From Rhyacophila brunnea (Eukaryota; Arthropoda; Insecta; Trichoptera; Rhyacophilidae): 64,000 bases of DNA. Location: the NCBI GenBank assembly GCA_022495005.1, contig JAGYXB010000568.1, positions 62,001 to 126,000 on the forward strand, read 5' to 3'. Positions within the stretch are counted from its first letter, which is position 1. Each line of letters opens with the position of its first letter. A program made the translations under genes and the position numbers. The notes under the pieces were generated by a model, which saw only the letters and a program-made list of their open reading frames with translations, did no database searches and was not told the DNA's origin. Positions 22,358 through 32,700 of the stretch are shown here, piece by piece.

Positions 22358-22951
22358 ATAGTACTATGTGCAAATGGCGGAAAATTTGAAATTTATGAAA
22401 TTTATCACGGCATGTTCATTCAAAAAATTATCCCGGCAATATTCCCGACGTTTATCGTGATGATGAGATAGTAATATGACAAATATTTTAATTTCGTAAA
22501 TTTGTATCTGAAATTAATTCCATCTCCACAATCTTGATTGAGAATTTGTTGTGAAATATATCAAGACTGTCGCTGGTTTGAGTATAGTACTAAACAAAGC
22601 CAACGCGAGCCAAAGATCTCACGGAGAGGACAATAGTCGCTGAAATAAAAATCACGACTCTGAGCTGGGACCATGCGACCCCGTTAAGCCAAAATCCAGA
22701 GAGAAAGAAAGACTTACAAATAAGATAATTCTGAGACACAGATCTCTGCGTAATGTCTCGCCGATTTATCTCTGCAACGTTAAAAACAAATTCGATCAGA
22801 TAGTAGGGTTACCATCATTACACCAGAATTACATAATATTTACTAGTACTGACTCGCAGGTAGTCTTTGTGGGGTATGAAAATAACATTAAAAGTATATA
22901 TTTATTTAAATTAAAATTAATTTACTTGGTTACATGTAAGTTGTAGGTATG
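22358..22951. other. Intergenic
   Basis: No supported feature. Confidence 0.45.
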
Positions 22952-23285
22952 CAGTTCATCGTGGGACACTTATTCGTGCGCCGCAGTAGGTACGTGAAAT
23001 ATGAGTTAGTAAAACGTTTTATCAAATGACGAGTTCTTCGTTGAACAAACGTTGATCTTACAAAATGCGGCGATAGTTTGCAAATAGTTCTGTTCCAATT
23101 AGATTAACCCTAACCTAACCTAAACTAACGTAACCTAACCTAACCTAACCTAGTAATGTTGTAGCATACGTACAAATATACTCTACGGTGAAATGTTCAA
23201 CGAAGAACTCGTCATTTGATTAAATGTTACACGAACTCATATTTCTCGTACTGCGGCGCACGAATAAGTGTCCTGCGGTGAACTG
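22952..23285. mobile_element. Fold-back MITE with a telomere-like core, 334 bp
   Basis: Terminal inverted repeats 22952-23046 (95 nt) and 23195-23285 (91 nt) begin CAGTTCATCGTGGGACACTT and, inverted, CAGTTCACCGCAGGACACTT. Inner ends share GACGAGTTCTTCGTTGAAC. The centre (23106-23152) is CCTAA-type repeat DNA. No clear target duplication, so the superfamily is open. Confidence 0.82.
23106..23152. repeat. TTAGG/CCTAA telomere-type short array
   Basis: Eight or so interrupted CCTAA units, the canonical insect telomere pentamer read on the C-rich strand. Interstitial, inside the MITE. Confidence 0.85.
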
Positions 23286-23423
23286 TTTCCGTACAAAATT
23301 CCGGATACGAATTTACTTTACATGTGATGAACCAAACTGCAATAATATATAGTGCACTTGGGCGCCTGAAAAGTATATTCAAAAGTGACCTCCCACTGTA
23401 TCTTAAACGTAAAGTGTTCAACC

Positions 23424-23434
23424 AATGTGTACTA
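23424..23434. repeat. Target-site duplication of SINE-B
   Basis: AATGTGTACTA, repeated at 23631-23641. Confidence 0.88.
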
Positions 23435-23630
23435 CCAGGCGGCTCTCGTAGTGCAGTGGGTAAAGCGCTGGCCTTCCACCCGAGAGTTTTGGGTTCGATT
23501 CCCTGTCATGACAAAAACATTTATGTGTTTTTCTCAAAGCCTGGGTGTTTGTGATTGTTCAAATATTACTAACAACCACCTTGTACGAAAAAGCAAGGAC
23601 ATGGTTATTAATAATTCTAAAAAAAAAAAA
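23435..23630 (+). mobile_element. SINE-B full-length copy with a LINE-derived 3' tail
   Basis: tRNA-like head GGCTCTCGTAGTGCAGTGGG with box B GGGTTCGATTCCC (about 23490-23502), body TTTTCTCAAAGCCTGGGTGT, and a 3' end (23573-23617) nearly identical to the LINE tail at 306-346, then an A-run. Flanked by an 11-bp duplication and inserted in RTE coding sequence. Pol III transcription and LINE-driven retrotransposition are inferred. Confidence 0.88.
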
Positions 23631-24099
23631 AATGTGTACTATCAACGCGTGAAAAATTGACTCTTAATGTAAGAGAAATAAAAAAATACTAGTTGCGCAA
23701 CGTGATATAGAAATGTGTATGTTGGGCATAATGCGTAAAGATCACAAAAGAAACCGGACAAGATAAGGAAGCAGACAAGAGTACGCGATGTGACAGATGT
23801 CGCTAAACAGATGAAATGGCAATGGATCGGAAATGTCACTCGGCGAGTGGATAAGTGCTGGACAAATCTGTCATACAGTGGTACACAAGGGGCACTAAAT
23901 GCCCACAAGGGCGTCCTAACATCCGCTGGATAGACGAATCTAGAAAGTTGTTAGGTGGAATAGAGGGAGCTAGGGGAGGTTTTCTTCATAAACATCAGCA
24001 ATGGATCGACCCCGGTGCAATTTAAAAATTTAATGCGTTTAACGTGACAAAAAAAAAAAAAAAAAAATGTATAATAAAAAAATCAACATTGACCTGAAC

Positions 24100-24195
24100 T
24101 CACAAGTGGAATATACCAGTATCCAAAGCAATTTCATTGAATACAGTTATTGCCCTCCCAATTGTCATTACCAATGGCAGGTTCGAATAGCGACG
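24100..24195 (-). pseudogene. Jockey-type LINE C-terminal fragment
   Basis: The minus strand encodes NLPLVMTIGRAITVFNEIA then a degraded DIFHL, matching 55608-55835. Very short, truncated at both sides. Confidence 0.72.
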
Positions 24196-24199
24196 GTAT

Positions 24200-25252
24200 A
24201 AAATTGATACGTCGTATCTGACATCCAACATTTTTGACAGCGAGTTAAAATGTTATAAAAATTATGCATGTAGGTAATCAAATTAAATATAAACTAAATT
24301 ACATTATTTAGTTATAATATTTTTGATAAATACCCAAAAACAAAACACGGGTCGCTAAAATTGATTCAACTGGCACAGTACAAAGCTTAAAACTATTAGA
24401 ATTTAAATTCAAATTCTATCGAATACATTGTGCGCTCAGCTCACGCTTTGTTCCTGGATTTTACTTGGCTTAGGTTATATTCAATGTTTTGGCCAGAATT
24501 ATACTTAAATGCAATGTTATGTGATTTGTCAGATTTGCCAGTAATGCAATGAGCCAGAATTAAATTAGTGACACACTTTAATAAATGTAAGTTTTGTTGT
24601 TGAAACAAAACAATAGATCGATAATATTCATCAGAAATTCCTCAATCATAACTAGATCAGTAGGGTCTGTTGTGATGTGTAATTGCGACAATATCTCTTG
24701 TAATATATGTACTGCATTTGTATAAATTGGAAAGACAATGCAAGAATCCTCACTCAATTCATCAAGTCCGTCACGAGACGCACTACTATTGTGACGAGTT
24801 ATTCACTCGACATAGTCAACCGTCCACTAAAAATCAAGCCTCTCAGTTCATTAATATAACCAATCGATTTCACCAGTATCCGCGATTATAATCTCTTTAT
24901 TATTGTATTCAGTATATTCTTGTAACCAAGCAACCTTTTCTCCTTCACCGCATCATCCTACAAACGTTTTTACTTTTTAGTGCAGTTGTGGCGTATTAGC
25001 ATATTACAAAATAATCTCAGAGAAAAAATGTTAGGTTTACTAATGAATAAATGAATTCTGAGTCAGCTTTTTCCAGCTCTACTTTCAAATATATATTTAG
25101 GCTTCATGTATAATATATACGAAGGTTTTATTCAATGAAATAAAGCTTATTCAAAAATAAATAATATCACATTAATTTATGTTACAATGTAACTTGCGCA
25201 TACTTTTACCCAGTTGGAAACTGGGCTCAGCGGCTAATTTAAAAAAGGAACA
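24200..25252. other. Intergenic
   Basis: 24330-24425 (CAAAACACGGGTCGCTAAAA, TTAGAATTTAAATTCAAATT) resembles 38090-38165 and the outer flank of the 5981 palindrome. No gene. Confidence 0.4.
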
Positions 25253-25528
25253 TTGGAACTAAATCACAAATTAAAAGGCGGGAAAGTGGTGACTCGTTAT
25301 CATTGCGCGCGAGCCTTTATCATTGGTACAAGCGGAGAGGCGCAACATAATGCATCGGGGATGCAGATGCAACAGCGAAGTGCATCGCTGCATTTCGCTG
25401 CGAGTTATGCGACGCAAGAGGGCCGGTGCAACAAACGAATGCTAATGAAACAATACGTTCTCGGATCGGCGCCGCACTTTTGCAGGCCAGTGGCGGTCGA
25501 AAGAGCCCGTATCGAAATGGGTCAGTAA
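25253..25528 (+). other. GC-richer open frame, 91 codons, unknown
   Basis: A clear local rise in GC and CpG in AT-rich surroundings, open from ATG to TAA. The translation (HNASGMQMQQRSASLHFAAS in the middle) has no domain I recognise. It could be the 5' end of a host transcript or a diverged element. I do not claim it is a gene. Confidence 0.3.
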
Positions 25529-26779
25529 TAATTGGTTTATTAAATTAAAACGTTATTATTTTTATTATTAGTCACGATTTACGTTCATAGATAATAGAGC
25601 AAACATTTTACCAATGTCTACATACATATTTTTTTTAAATATATAACCATATTCACGCTTGAGCGGTAAAGCATGTCAATCAAACATCCATATACTGACC
25701 TTCCAAGGAAGAAGGCAGTAACTGACTCTCACGCAATTTCGAGATAAATTACATAACGTGTGTTTTTTAAATTTTAGTACTGTGAATTAATAAAAAAACG
25801 GTGATATTTTTTTATTAGTTAGATGTTAAAATACAAACAAAGTAATAATAAACAAGCAGTAACTGCAATAAATAGGTGCGGTGCAATGACTGCCTTTTTG
25901 CTAGGAAATATGTATCATTTAAGTAGATGCCCATTTTGTTCACTAGGGATTTTAACGGTATTTTAGTGATAATACTGATTTTAAGGTGAACAAAATATAT
26001 AGTTTTCAAAATTACCTAACGTATGCCATTCAATTTTATAAATTTGACGAGTTACTGCTTTCTTTCTTTCTTGAAAAGGCAGTATAGTGGTCTCAACTGA
26101 ATACGAATCATTAATAATTGTGTGGATGCAGATAAAAACAAACCATAGAGAATATTTTTGAAAACTGCATCTTATTTGATATGTTTGCCATAAAAAGTAG
26201 GCGCAAATATTATATCTATGGGGGGAGAGGGTTTTGGAAGAAAATAAAGTGAAAAAATAGAAAGGAAGAGTGGATAGGCTGATCAAAATAGGAAAATATT
26301 AAAAATATTCATACCTTCTTCGAGTCAAAAGCTAAAGAAATATAAAGATGGATAGGTGTAAACTACATAATATATTATAAAAAAATAATGCAGCAATACA
26401 GAAATCTTGATGACTTGAAGCCAGCGACTTATATAATATGAAGTGAAAAAGAATTCTCTCAAGAAAGAAAAGTTACACATAGAACAATGTAGATTTATTT
26501 AGCTCTTCTTGCCAAAATAATTTTCTTCATAAATATCAGACTTTTGGCCTGATATTAAGAACTATGTCCAAAATGTTGTCCATAGCCTTTTTACATAAAA
26601 GGTACGTTTTTAAAAATAAAGGACATAATCGCTTTTCTGGGATTTGGGCCACATGCGGATTAGACATGTCAGCTCTAAGACTTATATTCTACTTAAGACT
26701 GCCATTTTTTTTGCTACTTATTAAATTATCCATAACTTTCATGGCGAAGCGAAATGGTTGTAATGTAAATAATCACGTA
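25529..26779. other. Intergenic
   Basis: Only short incidental ORFs; no repeat family of this window recognised. Confidence 0.45.
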
Positions 26780-26926
26780 CAGTAAAAACAAAACAATCAT
26801 TCGGTTCTTGGATTGTATGCGTACGAATATTTACGAATACGTGCTCATCAACTGTCAGGTATTTAGTACGGCTCCTAATCTGTACGCACACCATCGACCA
26901 ACCCAATCATTGTTTTGTTTTTACTG
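26780..26926. mobile_element. Tc1/mariner-type MITE, 147 bp
   Basis: Ends CAGTAAAAACAAAACAAT and its exact inverse, extended by about 10 imperfect bases, flanked by TA on both sides (26778-26779, 26927-26928). CAGT ends and TA targets are typical of Tc1/mariner. Confidence 0.82.
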
Positions 26927-26989
26927 TACGTCGTTTGGAGCCACGAATAGTTAGTTGGTTAGAATTCTGTCCACAAACGTGAACTAACG

Positions 26990-27148
26990 AACAACCCCCC
27001 GCTCGCCTGTTGACCCTTCCGCCATAGGAAATATAGACGCTAGTCAGCGCAATATGCACGCGCGTGGAATATAAGGATAAATACATAAAAATGCAGCCAC
27101 GAGACGATGTAATGGGCGCCGAGCTAAAAAAAGCTCATCGCTGCACAC
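26990..27148 (+). other. GC-richer target region of the R1-type insertion
   Basis: ATG at 27091 opens a frame of about 24 codons up to the LINE. Without the LINE and one copy of its duplication the frame would stay open about 27 more codons to a TAA near 33331. No known domain; possibly chance. Confidence 0.25.
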
Positions 27149-27163
27149 AGTTCGTTCTAGTGA
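27149..27163. repeat. Left target-site duplication of the R1-type LINE
   Basis: AGTTCGTTCTAGTGA (15 bp), repeated exactly at 33233-33247. Confidence 0.95.
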
Positions 27164-28250
27164 CTGGCTTTGCCACAAACTCTCGAGTAAGACGTACATC
27201 GTGTAGCTCCCGGGTCTTTTGTGCTTTAAAAATCGAAAAGTCATCCGATTTTGAAAAAAAAAAGGTTTCTCTGTTTTGGCTCATGAATGTCAACCTGGTG
27301 ATACAAAACTTTTCCGAGAGATTCCTCCGGAAAGCCGTAAAGCCGGAAAATCTTTTTGAATGTTAGTTTTTTGATAAAGTGTCGCGAGAAAGTGTTTCAG
27401 AAAAGTCGGTTTTTGCTCCCAGGCGTCGACGGGAGCCCCCTTGCATTCGAAGTCGTCGGAAAGTTTTGGGAAAATCTCAAGGTTCTTCGTGAATCGAGTG
27501 AAAAACCATTTTTTTTGTCTTTTTTGTGCTATTTGTGACATTGTGAAGGCCCCCTTTGGGCTATAGTGATAAATTGTTTGTGGGATACAGGCGTATGTGC
27601 CCTCAACGTTTTGGTGTTTGTCCGAAGAAATTCGGTTCAGACCAACCGATTCTAGCTCCAAAAAACCATAATTTGTATTGTACCATTCCCCGAACACGTG
27701 CAAATTATTCATGTTTTGATTTGAACGATTTCCAGAACTTTCTCGAATGATCTGGAAGAATCGAATTTCGAAATCCGCATAGCAATTACACTTAACTGCA
27801 AATCCTTCTAGAAGTTTCTCGAAACTACTGGAGCAAATCGAAAACTTCGAGGGACTTTTTTATTAATAATATTACTTGCATATATATTTTAAGTTTAAAT
27901 TTAATTTAGATTATTTTATTGAATTGAATATTATCATTTACCTAGTTTCTTTAATAAAGAATATATATTTTATATATATTTTTAGAAATATTTTTTAATT
28001 TTTTTTTATAATTCTAAAAAAGGATTTTTTAAATGGTTTTTTAATATTTTTTTTAAATAACATTTTTTTTTTTTTTTTAAATATTTTTTTCAATAATTTG
28101 AAAAATATATAATTTTTTTTTTAATTTTTTAAAATTTTTTTTTTTTTTTACTTTTTCTTTTACTTTAGTCATTTACTTATGCCACTAATCTTATATATAT
28201 ATATTATATAATAAGCTTCTCCACAGCAACTCCACAAGAAAAGCAACGGC
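27164..28250 (+). promoter_or_regulatory. 5' leader of the LINE
   Basis: About 1.1 kb between the target duplication and the ORF1 ATG. LINEs of this kind carry an internal promoter here; no motif is clearly visible. 27960-28165 is strongly A/T-rich with long T-runs, unlike the ORFs. A 140-codon antisense open frame (27290-27712) has no known domain and is ignored. Confidence 0.6.
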
Positions 28251-29795
28251 ATGGGAAAACCTGCAGTCGATCCGCCCCCGGGAGGGGATAAGCCAATAGT
28301 TCCCGAGGACTGGTACAATACGCAATCCGACCCCTCCTCCGAGGACTCTGACACAGATGCAGTGCTTGACACCACCAAATCCGAAAAGGAAACGGTGAGA
28401 ACTAGGGCGGAGGCTGCCACAAAGGCGAAAATCCTTGCTCGAAAGGCTGCGGATCTGAAAGCGGAAAAAATCCTAGCGGAAGCTGCCGTGAAAGCCAAAG
28501 CATCCGAACGCCAAGCGGCCACAGAAAGAAAAGAGAAGGAAGAGGCGGCAGCCACCAAGGCCAACAAGAAGGTCAAAAAGGTCAGGAAGGAAAGACGTTC
28601 CCTGGCTGAGGAAATACCACAGGACTCCGAGGAAACCCCGAGGCCAAACGCCAAGAATCCAAAGAGCGTTGCCCCTCCCGGGGATAGGATAGCCGACTCG
28701 GATGTTACGGACTCACAAAACGGGGCTACTAAGGTTGCTCAAGCAATCCAAAGAGTGAAAGAATTACTCACCGGCGACGGAAATATCCCCGCATCGACAA
28801 TTAAGGCGATAACAATGGAACTGGAGGCAGTCGTCGCGGAGACTTGGTCTCTCGCAATCAAGCTTGAATCCAGCAAAGCCATACTGGAAGATCGTGCCTC
28901 CTACATAAACGCGGTTGCCGCTGCCACTGGTGACGCAGTCAGTGAAGGAACCAAGTATTCTTGGAGCGACGTCACTCGAAAAGGCGCTAAGCCGGTCAGA
29001 CAGACTTCTCCGGAATGGCCAATTGTGCCACCAACAACCGCCGCAAGGCCCGGCGTGTTCTTTTTTCCTACACAAGAAGGAATGGAGTCTCCGGCCACTA
29101 AAGAAGTCGTCAAGAAAGCCATCGTGCCCGCGGAACTAAAAGTCCAAATAACGGGCTTGAGAATGGTACGTGGAGGTGGGGTAATCATTCACCCCAGAAC
29201 CGAGGAAGAGGCCAAACGACTGGCCGCCGCTCCTGGTCTAAAGGAGGCCGGTCTCCGGGCTGAAATCGCAGGAAAAAGGCTCCCGCGGATAATTGTATTC
29301 AACGTGCCGGTCAAGACGACGGAGGACGACCTTAAGGAAGCCATTAAAGCCAACACTCAAGAGGTCACGGGTCTCCCCTCGGAGGCATACCGCCATGTTA
29401 AACTGAGCCACAGGGCAGGCCCCAGAATCGGAAAATGTCACATGGTGATATCAGTCCCGGCAAAGGTGAGGGAAGCGCTCATCAATGACGGGCGCATATA
29501 TATGGGATGGGAATCCTTCCAAACCAAAGACTTTTGTGGCGTCGTCAAGTGCACAAGGTGTCACTTATACGGCCACATGGCAAAGAATTGTTCGGCGAGA
29601 AGCGCCACATGCGGCCATTGCACCGAGGAAGGACACGATAGGGCTGAATGCCCTAATATTAAGGCCCCCGGAAAGTGCCCGGCCTGCGCCAGGCACAAGA
29701 AGCCGCATCAACATGCAGCGATTGACCCTGATTGCCCAGCGCGCAAGTACGCAATGGCACAGGAGCGGAACCGAACGGATTATTCGATTCAATGA
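28251..29795 (+). CDS. LINE ORF1: gag-like nucleic acid-binding protein
   Basis: 514 residues. The N-terminus is acidic and Pro-rich. Residues about 40-120 are an Ala/Lys/Glu-rich helical stretch likely to form a coiled coil. About 290-385 contains QITGLRMVRGGGVI and PRIIVFNVPV, the conserved central part of R1-type ORF1. The C-terminus has zinc knuckles: CTRCHLYGHMAKNC (434-447), CGHCTEEGHDRAEC (454-467) and a longer variant starting CPAC (476) and ending DPDC (495). In this family ORF1 binds element RNA and forms the ribonucleoprotein for retrotransposition. The stop TGA overlaps the ORF2 ATG as ATGA. The start is the first ATG of the open frame. No frameshift or missing knuckle residue in the first two fingers. 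Identity as LINE ORF1 is secure; clade is inferred jointly with ORF2. Confidence 0.9.
   Translation: MGKPAVDPPPGGDKPIVPEDWYNTQSDPSSEDSDTDAVLDTTKSEKETVRTRAEAATKAKILARKAADLKAEKILAEAAVKAKASERQAATERKEKEEAAATKANKKVKKVRKERRSLAEEIPQDSEETPRPNAKNPKSVAPPGDRIADSDVTDSQNGATKVAQAIQRVKELLTGDGNIPASTIKAITMELEAVVAETWSLAIKLESSKAILEDRASYINAVAAATGDAVSEGTKYSWSDVTRKGAKPVRQTSPEWPIVPPTTAARPGVFFFPTQEGMESPATKEVVKKAIVPAELKVQITGLRMVRGGGVIIHPRTEEEAKRLAAAPGLKEAGLRAEIAGKRLPRIIVFNVPVKTTEDDLKEAIKANTQEVTGLPSEAYRHVKLSHRAGPRIGKCHMVISVPAKVREALINDGRIYMGWESFQTKDFCGVVKCTRCHLYGHMAKNCSARSATCGHCTEEGHDRAECPNIKAPGKCPACARHKKPHQHAAIDPDCPARKYAMAQERNRTDYSIQ
29732..29795 (+). promoter_or_regulatory. ORF1/ORF2 overlap with ATGA stop-start
   Basis: The ORF1 stop TGA (29793-29795) overlaps an ATG (29792-29794) in the ORF2 frame. 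Bombyx SART1, also R1-clade, uses an overlapping stop-start for termination-reinitiation, so the same coupling is plausible here. Confidence 0.7.
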
Positions 29796-32700
29796 TTCGG
29801 TTCGGTCAGTTAAATGCGGGCAAAGGGAAGGCTATAACGGCGGAGCTGATCAAGACGGTTCGGGAAATGGACATCGATTTGGTCCTGGTGCAGGAGCCTT
29901 ACTCCTACGGCCCCAACCTGGGTTTCAGTGGGGGTCGGGTAATGCACCACGGCCTGGGGTCCATGGCCTGCATCTTCGTTGCGAATCCTACCCTAGTGGT
30001 GCTACACCTTGCCCACTTGTCGAGCGAACTCTTTGCCGTAGCGGAGGTCTCCGACCGATCGGGGAACTCCATTGTGGTGGTCTCTTCTTACTTTAAATTC
30101 AGCGTAAACATCCTGAAATGCGTCGAGCAGCTCGATAAAATTCTGGTTGCATGCCGCGGCAAACAGATTATAGTGGGAGCGGACGTCAACGTTCAATCAT
30201 GGCTGTGGGCCCCCCGGGGGCCGCGGTCTGGCCGGGACAATCCGGCGCCCCTCGAGGAACTCGTGGCAACTCACGACCTGACGGTGCTGAATAACTCTAA
30301 TGGTCCAGCCACATTCTCTACCAACAATGGGGAATCTCACATTGATGTCACTTTGATATCCAATGGTTCTGCCGGACGCGTCGTGAACTGGACTGTCCAT
30401 TTGGAAGCGTCAGCAAGCGACCACCGTCTGATCACGTTCGCCTACAGGACCGAGAGGGGCCACGCGTCTCTCGCTCCACTTGTGAGCGAGTCACTGCCGA
30501 GGCGTTTCAGGACCAAGGGAACCGACTGGGTACGTTTTGACCGCGAGTTTGCTGAGGGTCTGGACAGGATGGCCTCGCGCCCTCCGCCAAAGGACATGCA
30601 CGCTGCGGCTGAGGACCTCACGAATCTCATTATTGAAAAAGCGGAGGGCACTATCGGAAGGACGACCCCGAGACCGCCGAACCTCGCACCCTGGTGGAAG
30701 CCGAGACTGACAAGACTGAGAGACACGATGAGGAGGGCCAGAAGGGCCTTACAAGCAGCGCGAAGATCGCTGGAGGGGCCGCTGCACGCGGACCATCCGC
30801 TTGCGGTCACCTACAGGACCACTAGACTCAAGTTCAAAAAGGCAATCAGTAAGGCTAAGAAGGTGCACTGGAGAGAGTTCGTCACTGAAATGGGTGGCAA
30901 TGATCCGTGGGGCCCCCCCTTCCGCGTGATGAAGCTTGGCCTACGGCCCGGAAAAGTCATGTCGGCGGTACGGCGCCCCGACGGATCGTTCACCAATAGC
31001 TCTGAAGAGTCCGCCACAGTCCTGTTGGATGCTCTTATCCCGCAGGACAACGAGTCGCTCGACATTGACAACGACCGATTTCAGCAGCTTCGCGTCTATG
31101 CGCTGCTCCCCTTAAACACTCCGCGATCCGCAGCCACTACCATGTCCGAACTAGGGATCCTGTTTGCCAGCCTCCCGATTGGCAAAGCCCCGGGGCTTGA
31201 CTGCATAGATAACGCGCTAGCGAGAAGGGCGTGGTCTCTTGCCTCACACGAGATCACGCAACTCTACAAAGAATGCATGAGTAGTGGCATATTCCCCGAC
31301 TGCTGGAAAAAGGGTCATCTCACGGTGATCCCCAAAGCCGGCAGTCGCCCTCCTTGTGACCCGAAAGCGTATAGACCGATTACGCTCCTTCCCGTCTTCG
31401 GGAAGATATTGGAAAGATTGATAAACAGCAGGATTGAGTCCCACCTGTCGGAAAACTGTCCAATCTCGCAAAGACAATTTGGGTTTAGACCCGGAAAGTC
31501 CACCGAGGATGCGATTCGCTTTGTGATCGATTCTGTGGAGAGCTCTGGCAAGGACCTCGTTGCCGGGATTTTTCTCGACATAGCGGGCGCGTTTGATACT
31601 GCGTGGTGGCCCTTGGTTCTGGCAAAGCTTAGGCTGAAACAGATCCCCGGGGACCTCTTTGCCTTAGTTCAAAGCTACTTCAGCAATAGGGAGATAACCT
31701 ACGACTCCGGCCCCAGCCTGATTCACGGGAGGACCACCATGGGGTGTCCTCAGGGCTCCGTCCTGGGACCCCTTCTGTGGAACATTCTGTTTGACGACGT
31801 TCTGTCCCTGCCACTGCCTCCGGGCTGCACGCTCGTTGCGTACGCCGACGACTTGCTCCTGCTTGTTGGGGCGACCAGCCGACCGGCACTTGAGCGTGCA
31901 GCCACGGACGCCTTGGGCAGAATCCTTAATTGGGGGTTGCTGAACAAGCTGACCTTTGCCCCGAGCAAAACGGAAGCTGTCCTCCTCAGGGGTAGTTCTC
32001 GGGTCAACATAACTCGACGGCCGCCCACGGTTCGTTTTGGCCAGACCTCAGTGCGTTTCTCCGAAAGGGTTACGTATCTGGGAGTAATTCTTGATGACAA
32101 GCTGTCTTTCGTTCACCACGCCAAGACGGCCGTCTCTAAGGCCAATTCGGCCTATCAGAGAATGGCCCGAATGGCGGGCAGCAATTGGGGACTTAAGCCT
32201 AGAGCCCTTAAGGTTGCATACGGCGCAATTTTCATGGGAATTGCCGGTTACGCCTCCAGCATTTGGCATTCTCGAGTAAACTCCTTAACTCTCGTGAGAC
32301 GCGCACTATTAAGCGGGCAGCGACTTGCGCTGATCTCGCTTACCAAAGCCTACCGCACAACTTCTACTGACGCGCTTGCCGTACTCGCGGGGGTGCTACC
32401 CCTCGATCTGCACGTCCAAGTCAGAGGATCGATCACCCTCCTCTTGAGGGGGATCAGCACAATACTCGCCGGTGTCCATCTGACACCACCGCAGAGATCC
32501 GAGGACGTTCCTTACAGGAAGACTGTAAGTGACATTGTGTACAAGACCGCATTTGCGGCATGGCAGGCGAGGTGGACCGCCTCCCCCAAGGGGCGGCACA
32601 CTTACCGTTTTTTTCCAGACGTATTCTGCAGGCACCAAACTAGAAGACTCCAACCTTCGCACTGGATTAGCCAGTTCCTCACCGGCCATGGCAACTTCGC

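Larger units (their letters stand above)
23286..24045 (+). pseudogene. RTE-clade LINE fragment split by SINE-B
   Basis: 23324-23433 encodes IYSALGRLKSIFKSDLPLYL then KRKVFNQCVL, a standard block after the RT domain of RTE proteins. After the SINE, 23697-23860 continues with AQRDIEMCMLGIMRKDHK, then, past a frameshift, TRVRDVTDVAKQMKWQWIGN. The C-terminal region to about 24030 is frameshifted (QQWIDPG visible at 24000-24020). The fragment begins directly beside the MITE right end. Confidence 0.82.

Noticed and set aside
23106..23152. True telomere
   Set aside because: Only about 47 bp, interrupted, and flanked on both sides by the inverted repeats of a MITE.
27290..27712. 140-codon antisense open frame in the LINE leader
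   Set aside because: Lies within the 5' leader on the opposite strand, with no known domain.
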